37,704 bases of DNA from the NCBI RefSeq assembly GCF_000313135.1, contig NW_004457626.1, forward strand, positions 1 through 37,704. The letters are read 5' to 3'. This document shows, piece by piece, positions 23,901 through 34,700 of the stretch. The position numbers and the translations under genes are program-made. The notes under the pieces are model-generated. The model ran no database searches and was not told where the DNA came from. It saw only the letters and a program-made list of their open reading frames with translations. This stretch comes from Acanthamoeba castellanii str. Neff. Its lineage: Eukaryota; Discosea; Longamoebia; Acanthamoebidae. Within the stretch, counting starts at the first letter, position 1; each line of letters opens with the position of its first letter.

Positions 23901-26900
23901 TCTCTTACCTTCTTTCTTGGCGCCGAGCAGAATGGCCGCGTTGGCGTTGACGAACGAGTAGCGGAGCTGCGCATCGAGTGTGACGAAGGCGTCCTGGATG
24001 GACGCGAGGATGCGCTCCAGCCGCTCCTTGCCCTCGTGCACCTCCATGCGCAGGCCGGTTTCGGTGCGCGCGGCGTCGTTGCGCATGCGCGACATGTTGA
24101 GGTGGGAGGCCACGCGCGACAGCAGCTCGCGCGCCGTGAAGGGCTTGATCAGGTAGTCGTCGGCGCCCTCGGCTAGACCCTCGGCGCTGGCCTCCTCGCC
24201 GGCCCGCGCCGACAGCATGATCACCGGCAGCATTTTCATCTCGTCGCGCGAGCGGATCTCCTTGAGGAGGCCGAAACCGTCGAGGAAGGGCATCATCACG
24301 TCCGTCAGCACCAGGTCCACCGCCTCCGGGGTCGACCGCAGCGTGCTCAACGCCTCCAGGCCTGATACAAATAATAATAATAATAATAACCCATTTATAT
24401 TTATCATCAGTTCATCACTTCGTTTCGCGCAGCGAGAGGAGGCAAAAAGCGAGTGGTTGGGGGCAGAAGTGGGTGCGGACCGTTGGAGACGCTGATGACT
24501 TCGTATTTGGCGCTGAGCAGACGCGCGACGTACTCGCGCATGTCGAAGTTGTCGTCGGCCAGCAGGATCTTGGCCTTGTTGTCCCGGTGTGCCCTCTGGT
24601 GCCATACACGTATACGTATACACGTAAATCGTCATCGGCCTGCTGAAGCGCAGTTGTGTGCTCTATGGGCTGCGTACCGTTTTCGACCTCTTTCGAGAGT
24701 GTTGGGTGCCCGCGCTCGGTGGTGCTATGCTGAACGATGCGGCGGTACGCGACCTTGGCGACGACGGCATTTCGGGCGAGCCCGACATCCAGGTCACCGA
24801 GCGGCTGGGCGAGCTCGAGACCGAAGACGAGGCCGACGACGACGAGGAGGAGACCGAGTTCTGCGATGACGATGACGAGCTGCTCGAGTCCCCAGACGAC
24901 GTCGCGATGGCGATCGAGGGCAGCCACCACGACGCATTCTTCGAGTAGTTACGCGCGTCAGCCAGCGCGCTCGCAAACTGTTCGTCGTCGTCATGGGTCG
25001 CGGGCAATGACGATAGAGCGAGGGGGTCGAGCAGGGGCGGCAACGATGGCGCTGCCAGAGCCCGGGCGGGCAGCGGCTGTATGCGAGGAGTCGTGACCGT
25101 CGTGGAGGTCGTCTTGGTGGTCGTGGAGCAAGAAGACGCAGGCAAGCGTGCGACGCGCTTAATCTGGTCGCTCGGCAGGTGGTCCGTCCCGAATGGAATG
25201 CGCACTCGGAATGTGGCCCCTGGGGTGCAGTGTGAGATTAGTTTATTCGCGGCGCAGTGAACGTAGGGCCAGAGAGTGTACCGTAGCCGAGCTGGCTTGT
25301 GGCATCGACGATGCCGCCGTGCAGCCGCGCCAACTCGTACACCAAAGCCAGCCCTAGTGACGCAGGTCAGCAACCACCCCGACAGACGGGCCATCGAGAG
25401 GGGTTGGGTGTAAATAGAGGCGAAGAGGTACCGATGCCGGTGCCCTCGTGTGATCGGCCGCCGGGCGTTTGCACGCGGTGGAAGCGCTTGCCCAGCAGGG
25501 GCAGCTCCTCAGCTGGGATGCCGATGCCCGTATCGGCCACCATCAGCTCGGCCTCCTGTTGTCCCGTGGCGCCTGGGAAGATCGGCTAGCCGCGTCAGCC
25601 CCCAACGACTCGACGGCGGTCAGGGAGGAGCACCGCCGCGTGGTACGTACCGGGCACGGACTTGACCGCGACGCGAATGTGGCCGTGCATGGTGAACTTG
25701 AGCGCGTTGGAGAGCAGGTTGAGCACGATCTTCTCCCACATGTCCTTGTCCACGTACACCGGCTGCTCCAGCTCCTCCTCGCACTCAATCAGAAGCTCCA
25801 GTCCCGCCCTGTTGACATGGAACAACACAATGTGAGCCAACACTGTGATTCTCCCCGACGGCTGAAGGCAAAGGTGCGTACCGTTCGGTGGCGGAGCGGA
25901 AGATGGAGGCGAGGTCCTGCGTGAAGCGCCCCAGTGCTACGGGCTCGAAGTTGGCGCGAGCTCGGCCGGCCTCAAGGCGCGAGAAGTCGAGCAGCGAGTT
26001 GACCAGCTTGTAGAGCCGCAGCGCGTTGCGGTGGATGAGCGTGAGCTGCTCCTTCTCGACCTGCAGCTCGGCTTGATCAAGGAGGTCCTCGAGCGGGCCG
26101 AGCATGAGGGTGAGCGGTGTGCGGAACTCGTGCGAGATGTTGGAGAAGAACGTGGTCTTGGCCCGGTCCAGCTCTGCCAGCGCCTCAGCGCGTTGGCGCT
26201 CCTCCTCTCGAGCCGTGGCGTTCATGACGATCGACGATACATTGTTGGCGAGCAGATGGAAGAATATGCTGAGGTGCAGGGAGTGGAAGGGAGATAGAAT
26301 GTGAGTTGCGACATTGCTGTGACGGCCAGCGAGACCGAGCCACCACGCACCGGGAGGTGTCGTCGAGCTCGTGGCGCGGGTTGATGCCGGCCACCAGCAC
26401 GCCCACCACTCGTTCGGCTCCGCTGTGAGACAGCATCGGCAGAACGAGGCACGACCTGGTAATTCAAAACATAGAAGCCAAGCGAGCCTGGGTCAAGCAC
26501 TGTCGCGGCCAACCGACATGCCACGGCTCAAATCCAGGGGTGCGTGGTACCTGGTCCGATCGTCCGCGGTGTTGCTCCACGCGGAGCACGGCGGGACTTC
26601 ATCCCCGAATAGGATGAGGTCGAGCTGCTGGGGCTCCTTTTTGCTGATGACGTCGTTGAAGATGGGACACCAGACTCCGCCCTGCTCCTCCTCCAGGTCA
26701 TCTTCGCTCTTGCTGTCGTCGCTGTCCCTGAATAGGATGTTTTTTTAAGACGCCAGCAACGCACACGCACACGCACACGCACACGCACACGCACACGCAC
26801 ACGCACACGCACACGCACACGCACAACCACGATACACTACCAACGGGAATCGTACGAGTGCTTGATGCGTGGGAGCGTGACGAGCTGCGGACACAGCACG

Positions 26901-28661
26901 CAGCCCTTGACCAAGTCGCCAGCCGTCTCGGCCAGCGCCGCCCGCCGCCCTCGCGAGTCGAGCAAATAAATATTGGCAAACGCGATGTCGTATCTTCGCC
27001 GCGAGAGGGGTGGATTGATACGACAGCACGGTGAGGTTGGGGTGAATTGATATCAACGCAAACAATGAGATTTGGGGGGGGGGCAGACGCACTTGCCGGT
27101 GGTTGTTACAATCTCCTTGACGATGCGCACGGCGTCCTTCACAGTATTGGCTTCTGCGCCGCGCGTCGCCAGGTCGCGCAAGGTTCTGCCGATTGAATGT
27201 GACAAGCAAGAGGGCGTGAGTGGAGGTTCATGGAGGCCAACGATCATTGTAGCATTGGTGGATCTGCTGCTCGGTGGCGCACCGCATCTGGCGCTCGCCG
27301 ATGACCCGCAGCGTGGTCTCGGTGACGGCGGTGAAGAGACCGCCAACGGAGCCGTCGTCCAAGAACAGCGGGCTGTAGGAGTAGGTGAAGTAGCACTCCT
27401 CCAGGTAGCCGTTCCGGTCCATCGGGTTGTAGTGATCCTCCACCCAGTTGGACCGCATCGACTGCGCCACCGAACTGAGCAGCCGATCCTGCTCCTCCCA
27501 CATCGTGGGCCAGCAGGCGGCGTAGGTATCACCTGGCCCAAGAGGCGAACAGCGCGTGAGTGAGAGAGAGGCTCCATTGGGGGTGGAATGGCGCCTGTCG
27601 TACCCAAATATCGCGGGTGCTTGGTTACACCCATAATCGGTCGGTAGGCGTCGTTGTACAACATTCTGTAATCCCGACCCCAGTAGATGACCTTGACGAC
27701 GACGACGACGACGATGGGTAAGAGGTGGAGAAAAAGCTGGACTGACCCACTGTATGAGGGGCCTCGTCAAAGTGTCGGGGGCGTACGAAAGGAAAGCGAG
27801 AGAAGAGGCAAACGGCGAGGGCAATCTTGAGCGTGCGCGGCCACTCCGCCAGCGGACCAAAAGGCGTGCTGGCCCAGTCCATTTCACTGCGATCATCACC
27901 ACAACCACCCTTTAGCGACACCAGCTCCACACAACCGCGCAAGTGCATTCATTTGGCTGTCTGCCCTACCTGATCAGTTGGCACATCTCGCCTCCGGCGG
28001 TGAGCCATATTTCACCGCCCGGTGGCGTCGGCGAGCTCCGGGGCGAGGGCTTCAGCTCTTGCGAGGTCCCTGGGGATGCCTGTTGCTCGCGTGAGTGGCG
28101 ACCCACCACATTCCGATCACAAAACGAAGACGAAGACGAAGACGAAGAACGAAGCGGAGGGTGAGTGGGCACCAGGGCTGTGTTGGTTTCTAGCGACGGA
28201 GACCGAGGCAGAGGGCTGACCTCGGTGGCTGGTGATTCGGGAGGGGTGGGTTCGACGTCACCATCCCGACTCCTCATGCCCTCGAGTCGGTAGATGCGGA
28301 GGGCCTGCTGGAGGCACGCCAGAGCGAGGCCCTGCAGCCGCTTGGATGGGCTGTGAAGGAGGTGCGGCTCCACCAGGGCCTGGGTAAGGTCGTCAAGGGC
28401 CGCCACCTCGTGCTCACGCACCAACGGGACCACCACCGCGGCCAGGGTGGCTGCGATCCGCTGTAGGGCATGGAAAAATAAATGTGAACTTGATTATGGT
28501 GGCTACTAGCAGAAACTCAGGCCGGCGGGAGAACGGGATGTCACCTGAAGATTGAGGGAGAGCTGATCCTTGGGCACATCAGGCTTGATCAAATTCGTGT
28601 GCATATCCTTCCAGGAGATCAAATGCAGCAGACGGTTCACCGCCCCCTCCCGCCCCTCCAT
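20919..28661 (-). CDS. Double hybrid histidine kinase, copy A
   Basis: About 27 exons encode, from the start at 28661: an N-terminal helical region (28661-28545, 28460-~28220, ~28090-27970); a PAS-like sensor (~27900-27245; [38 protein letters not shown]); a GAF-like region (~27186-26350); HisKA-1 (SHEFRTPL at ~26120-26140); HATPase-1 (~25808-25190; [16 protein letters not shown]); a Ser-rich linker (~25180-24680); receiver 1 (~24577-24110; LLADD, TDVMMP, KPF); PAS and GAF (~24070-23040); HisKA-2 (SHELRTPL at ~22820); HATPase-2 (~22530-21590; [21 protein letters not shown]); and receiver 2 (21387-~21170 and 21072-20919; [17 protein letters not shown]). Both phospho-accepting His and both Asp are present, so an internal multistep phosphorelay is possible. 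No transmembrane helix is evident, implying a soluble sensor. It starts 86 bp after the stop of copy B on the same strand. Exon edges in the N-terminus are approximate. Confidence 0.88.
21085..21163. repeat. CA-rich simple repeat in last intron of copy A
   Basis: CACACG-type sequence fills the intron between the two receiver-2 exons of copy A. The equivalent copy B intron (~28911-28985) has no such tract. Confidence 0.65.
21426..21452. repeat. (CA)n microsatellite in copy A intron
   Basis: A nearly perfect CA dinucleotide tract lies in the intron just upstream (minus strand) of the receiver-2 exon of copy A. Confidence 0.8.
21704..21783. repeat. (CACACGA)n tandem repeat in copy A intron
   Basis: About 80 bases of CACACGA-type repeat occupy the intron between LGLAIS and SFVEMH in HATPase-2 of copy A. 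The matching intron of copy B (~29645-29715) is unique sequence. Confidence 0.8.
22193..22232. repeat. (GT)n microsatellite in copy A intron
   Basis: A GT dinucleotide tract with one interruption lies directly next to the exon encoding [10 protein letters not shown] in copy A, at its 5' donor or preceding intron edge on the minus strand. Confidence 0.8.
22688..22757. repeat. CACACG-rich repeat in copy A intron
   Basis: An irregular CA/CG-rich tract fills the intron between the HisKA-2 exon (SESLLS) and the exon starting GEGLSAQ in copy A. Confidence 0.7.
23835..23862. repeat. (CA)n microsatellite in copy A intron
   Basis: A CA dinucleotide tract lies in the intron between the exon ending LLGAKKEG and the exon encoding RYMVDTEDG in copy A. 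Confidence 0.75.
24913..24963 (-). other. Conserved WWLPSI motif inside low-complexity linker, copy A
   Basis: The Ser-rich linker between HATPase-1 and receiver 1 contains [17 protein letters not shown]. The linkers of the two copies otherwise align poorly, but this block is retained as [17 protein letters not shown] in both. It may be a docking or folding element; no known domain is recognised. Confidence 0.6.
26759..26826. repeat. (GCACAC)n hexamer repeat in copy A intron
   Basis: About eleven GCACAC hexamer units form the longest pure CA-type tract of the window. It lies in the intron between the exon ending near 26840 and the exon encoding [10 protein letters not shown] in copy A. The corresponding copy B intron (~34558-34650) lacks it. 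Confidence 0.85.
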
Positions 28662-28746
28662 CGCTGCCGCTTGAGCCAAGCCCACACAACTCACACGAAC
28701 CAAGCCAGCGCCTCCTGTTCATGAAAGCCGGGGATAGCACGAGCCC
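28662..28746 (-). promoter_or_regulatory. Very short intergenic gap between the tandem kinase genes
   Basis: Only 85 bases separate the stop codon of copy B (TAG at 28747-28749) from the proposed ATG of copy A. This gap must contain the 3' end of B and the promoter and 5' UTR of A, unless the two are co-transcribed. No TATA box or poly(A) hexamer is evident. Confidence 0.4.
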
Positions 28747-31700
28747 CTACTTGGCCTTTTCTTCGTGTTCTGGTTGGTGGAAGATGGCGTGGATGGCGGA
28801 GGAGAGCGAGGCAAAGTGGACGGGCTTGGTGAGGTGGAGCGCAAAGCCGGCATCCTTGCTCCGCTTGACGTCTTCCTCCATGCCGTAGCCCGACAACGCG
28901 ATGCCCTGTGACGTAGGGGTGGTGGTGAGTGGCCAAGTTCACGCAAGTTCACGCAACCCGCAACACGTTGGTTAGCCCGCGTACCGGCAAGTTGTACTTG
29001 GCCTTGAGGGCCACCATCAGCTGAAGACCGGTGCCATCGGGCAGGCCGATGTCGCTGATGACGAGGTCGAACTGGCCCTTCTCCTCGTCGGCCACGCGCA
29101 GCGCATCGGCCACCGACGACGCCACGAGTACATTGTAGTTGAGCTTCTGGCGCAGGAGGCGCGACATGATCATGAGCGTGCTCTTGTTGTCCTCCACCAG
29201 TAACACCTGTATTCGCAATGAATCCTGTCAAGCGTTGATCGCACGTGTGGTGGTGGTGGTGGTAATGTGGTACGGTACCTTGAGAGCAGTTGGAGCAGTC
29301 AGCTGGGAAGCGGGAGAACCGGTGGGCTGTAGCGCGGCCGGCGAAGCCACAGGCTGCGGCACCGGGATGAGCGCTGACGGCAAAGAACTGAAATCTTCCA
29401 CTGACGGCGCCGGCGGCGACGTGAAGGGCGACGATGGTGGCGTTGGCGAGACCGCTCGAGCGCCTGTATCGGCCAACTGTGTGCGCATAAATTGAAAAGT
29501 GGTGAGTCAAGCGAGAGGGCCTGGCGTCAAAGTGGGCGTCAAGCGGATCCGTACCGTGGGCAGATGGACGGTGAACGTGGCACCCTTGTTCTTGCCCTCG
29601 CTGAACGCCGCCAGCCGGCCCTTGTGCATCTCCACGAATGATCTGTCGATAACAACATCCAGAGTAAGTTCACCACCTTTGATAGCTCTCAGAATGACAA
29701 GGGGCGTGGTATACCGGGAGATGGCGAGGCCGAGGCCGAGCCCGCCGAAGCGCACGGTGATGGAGGCGTCGCCCTGCTCGAAAGCCCGGAACAGGTGCGG
29801 GATCACATGGCTCTCGATGCCGATGCCCGTGTCCGAGATCTCCACCCGCAGCATACGCCGCTTACTTCGGCCGGCGCTGTCGGCGGCCTGCCGTGGCGAT
29901 TGGCCGTGAACGGACTTGACGCCGTGATCCGGGCTCGACACGGTCTGTTTGGAGCCGCTCTCCTTCCTCGCCACAACGGGCTCTTCCTCCTCTTCGTAGT
30001 TGCATGTGCGGATGGTGATGGCGCCGCCCTCGGGCGTGAACTTGATCGCATTCTATTCATCAAAGGACAAAAAGGTCTTGAGTCGCATTGCAACAACGAC
30101 AATGAGCATAGGAACAGGAGGTGCCGCACCTTGACAATATTCCAAAACACTTGCTGCAGCCTGCGCACAGTGGTGAAGACCCCGCCAGGTCAGAATTCTG
30201 ATGAAACATTTTGGCGAATAGAGATGAAGGGATGGAGGGGGTGTGAACCTTGCGGGATCGCCAGTGAGGCGATCAAAATCGCCGTCGAGGTGCATGGACA
30301 CACGCAGCTTCTTGACTCCGATCTCGTGCGCTACGATTTGGAGTGTGCGGTTGAGGAGTTCATGCACCGAGACTTCCTGCAGGTGCAGCTTGAGCTTGTT
30401 TCTAAGAGGGAGAGCGAGAGAGGTGCAAAAGGTCAGGTTTCAGTGCGCTTGTAGCGCCACACACGAGAAGAAGAAGAAGAAGAAAACAGCAGCGTGGCAG
30501 TACCGAGAAATCTTAGTTAAGTCGAGAAGATCGTCGATGAGCTGCACCTCGAGCTCTACCGATTCGCGGATCATCCGCACGTTCTCTTCGACATGAGGCG
30601 GTAGCCCCTCGCCTGTAACGCGGTGGATGACGGCTTCGAATGAGCCATTTCCGCACACGCGAGACGAAGCCAGGGGCAAGAACGTACCGAGGAGGGACTC
30701 GGAGAGGAGGAGGGCGGGAGTGAGCGGCGTGCGCAGTTCATGCGACAGCGCCGCGAGGAAGTGGTCCTTGGCCAGGTTCGCGCTCTCCGCGGCTCTGTAC
30801 AGACGAATATTATCGATCGCCATCCCCGCTCGTCGGGCCAACTCCTCGCACACCGCTCGATCCTCGTCCTGTTGGCAACAATCAATAACAAATAATTAAA
30901 TATCATGAAAATCACTAAATAAAATAAAATAAATTGCCAAGTCCGGTACCATGTAGTTGCTGTTGAGGAACGACTGACGGGTGAAGACCCAGGTGCCGAA
31001 CACCTTGCCGTGGCCCTGCAGCAGGCACAGGACAAAGTTGTCGCTCTTGGGGAGGGCGCATTCGATCCCGACCAGGTCACCGTTGCACAACTCGACCTCC
31101 TTGACGAACGGCGTCTTGCGAACTGTTCGTCGCCCCACCGTAATAATGCGTTTAGCGTAAGAGTGGCGTAGTAGATGACGGCGAATGACAAGGCGGTCGC
31201 GTACCTTTGCTGTTCGGCGTGATTTTGTGAATGTTCCACAGATTGACCGGTGCGTGTGGCGTGGCGATGCGCTGGATGGCGCCGTTCGCTCCTACCAGGT
31301 CGAGCACGCTCCAGTCCGCTACCAACGAACCTGGTTCGAGAGTTGGTGCGTGGGTGTGGTTAGAAGAGGGTCCACGCGTAGTTTCTGGCGAGGACCGAAG
31401 CCTGTGCGTGTACCGGCGATAATGTTCTGGGCCTCGGAGAGAAGGGTCGGGAGGTGGCTGTCGACGCTGACGGCCATGAGACGACCCACCTGGGCGAGCA
31501 GCGAGAGTCGCTGTTCGGACTTCTTGCGCGACGTAACGTCGATGGTGTAGATCGTCGCTCCGCCGTCCGATCCCGGATAAATCCTGCTTTCATACCTGGG
31601 GGAGGCATCAGCATTTGCCTACATATGCAGCCACGAGTGTATGTGTGTTGTGGAGTACCATCGGTCTCTCGCCGCGTAGTAATATTCGAAGACGAGGTCC

Positions 31701-34700
31701 AACCGCTCCTTCACTGCTCGCTCGAGGTTTCGCCGCACCAGGCGGTCCTCCGTGTCGACCATGAATCGCCACACGTTGTGCCCGATCATATCTAACGTTG
31801 GACAGTCGCGCCTGAGATGAGCGGAGGAATGCAGCACAGACAAGCTCATGTGGTGCGGTGCATACCCTCTTTCTTGGCGCCGAGCAGAATGGCCGCGTTG
31901 GAGTTGACGAACACGTAGCGCAGCCGCGAGTCGAGCGAGACCACAGCGTCCTGGATGGACGCGAGGATGCGCTCCAGCCGCTCCCTGACTTCGTGCACCT
32001 CCATGCGCAGGATGTGTTCCGTGTTGGCGGCCTCCATGCGCATGCGCGCCATCTTTAGGTGGGAGGCCACGCGCGACAGCAGCTCGCGCGCTGTGAAGGG
32101 CTTGATCAGGTAGTCGTCGGCGCCCTCGGCCAGACCCTCCGAGCTGGCCTCTTCGCCGGCCCGCGCCGACAGCATGATCACCGGCAGCGTGCGGGTCTCG
32201 TCGCGCGAGCGGATCTCCTTGAGGAGGCCGAAGCCGTCGAGGAAGGGCATCATCACGTCCGTCAGCACCAGGTCCACCACCTTGGGGCTCGACCGCAACA
32301 TGCTCAACGCCTCCAGACCTGTTCGGCCGATAGCATATCGTGAGAAGAGTGACCTTCAACGAAATGGTGGGGGGCAGAAGTGGGTGCGGACCGTTGGAGA
32401 CGCTGATGACTTCGTATTTGGCGCTGAGCAGGCGCGCGACGTACTCGCGCATGTCGAAGTTGTCGTCGGCCAGCAGGATCTTGGCCTTGTTTTCCTTTCC
32501 TCTCTGTGTGCCGTACGTCCACCCATTGAGTTAGACCATGCTCCAGCCAACCGTTCACCACCGAGAAGTGGGTGATCTGTGAGAGTACCTTTTTGGAGCG
32601 TCGCTTGGTCTGTTTGTCGGAGGAGAGCACGACAAAGGAGGCGGACGTGCGCGATCGAGGCGAGGAGGGCATCTCGGGCGACCCCGTGGCCGGCGACGTC
32701 GCGTAGGAGCGCACGGGCGATGACGACGACGATGAGGAGGAGGACGAAGCCGAGGAGGAGACGGACGACCCGGAGGCCGACGAGGCCGAATGGTGGGAGA
32801 CGCCCGAAGACGAAGAACTGGCAATGGGGATCGACGGCAGCCACCACGAGGCCGTCTTCGAGTAGTGCCGCGCGTCGGCGAACGATGATGAGCCGTCGTC
32901 GGGCAGCTCCGCAGCTGGGATGCCGACGGGCGTGAAGGTGATCGCAGCGGGCTTGGCCGCAGCAGTGACGGCGCTGTTGGGGAACGACGGTGGGATGGTC
33001 CGCACGATGCGCTTGATCTGGTTGGAGGGCAGGTGCTCCACGCCGAACGGAATGCGCACGCGGAATGTGGCACCTGCACCAGAGGTCACATGTTGGTCCA
33101 TCGCCCGAAGCACATCAACACGCAAGATGCAAAACGGAGGCGCAGGCGAGCGAACCATGACCCAGTTGGCTTTCAACAGACACCGTTCCACCGTGCAGAC
33201 GCACAAGCTCGAAGACCATCGCAAGACCTGCGCACTGTGTTAGGCTCCTAGAGCGCAGACCTGAGCGAGAAAAGGAGTGGAGGGTACCGATGCCGGTGCC
33301 CTCGTGTGATCGGCCGCCGGGCGTTTGCACGCGGTGGAAGCGCTTGCCCAGCAGGGGCAGCTCCTCTGTTGGGATGCCGATGCCCGTGTCCTCCACCACC
33401 AGCTCCACTTGTCCCTCTGCGCAAGGTGACCGGTGTGAGCAAAAGCACATACGGCCTACACACGCGCACCAAGAGGAAAGAGCTCAGTTGCGCACCGGGT
33501 TGCGGGCTGAGCACGACGCGAATGTGGCCGTGCATGGTGAACTTGAGCGCGTTGGAGAGCAGGTTGAGCACGATCTTTTCCCACATGTCCTTGTCCACGT
33601 AGACTGGCTGCTCCAGCTCCGCACACTCGACTATCAGCTCGAGTCCCGCCCTGTGCAGGACGGTTACAGCGAACGCAATGCGGTAAGTCAACACAGGCCT
33701 CATTTGTCGCTCACATTCAATCGCTGGATTGAGATGCGTACCGCTCGGTGGCTGAACGGAAGATGGAGGCGAGGTCCTGCGTGAAGGTGCTCAGGTCCAC
33801 GGGCTCGTAGACGGCGCGAGCTCGGCCGGCCTCGAGGCGCGAGAAGTCGAGCAGCGAGTTGACCAGCTTGTAGAGCCGCAGCACGTTGCGGTGGATGAGC
33901 GTGAGCTGCTCCTTCTCGACCTGCAGCTCGGCTTGATCAAGGAGGTCCTCGAGCGGGCCGAGCATGAGGGTGAGCGGTGTGCGGAACTCGTGCGAGATGT
34001 TGGAGAAGAATATGGTCTTGGCCCGATCCAGCTCCGCGAGGGCCTCAGCGCGCTTGCGCTCCTCCTCGCGAGCCGTGGCGGTCGTGATGATCGACGCCAC
34101 ATGGCCAGAAAACAAATTGAAAAATATCCTGTGCGCGGTTGACAAGAAAAAAAGTGAGCAAGTGTCACTTGCGAGTGCGGCCGAAGAGAGGAAGCGTCGT
34201 ACTTGTAGTTGTCGTCGAGTTCATGGCGCGGGTTGACTCCGGCCACGAGGATGCCCACCACCTTCTCGGCGTCTGTTCGCGACATCATGGGCAGTATTAC
34301 GCACGATCTGCAGGGGGGGAACACCACAACGGACCAAGCTTAGACTCACGCATGAACACGCTTTCGAAAGGCAGCGAAAACTCTGCGTACCTGGGGCTTT
34401 CGTTCCAGGCGCTGCACGGCGGGACCTCGCCGCCGAATTGCTCGAGGTCGAGGATCTGCGAGGATTTCTTTTGGACCACGTCGGTGAAGAACGGGATCCA
34501 GAAGCCGCCCTGCTCCTCCTCGCGGTCGTCTTCACTCCGGCTGTCCTCGCTATCCCTGCAATTGTTGCAATCCACCAGAGCGAAGGTAAGGGGGAGGGGA
34601 GGGGGCGAATGCACGCGTCGCGCACCAAAGCGGTGAGGAGGCGTTGACGTACGATTGCTTGCGATAGAGAGTGACCAGCTGAGGGCACAGTAGCGTGCCC

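Noticed and set aside
21426..26826. Regular CA/CACACG arrays considered as a CRISPR array
   Set aside because: The units are 2-7 bases with no spacers, they lie in introns of a eukaryotic gene, and there are no cas genes.
28506..28950. Copies A and B as one giant gene
   Set aside because: Copy B has an in-frame TAG at 28747-28749 directly after its receiver, and copy A has its own N-terminal exons homologous to those of copy B, so two tandem genes fit better.
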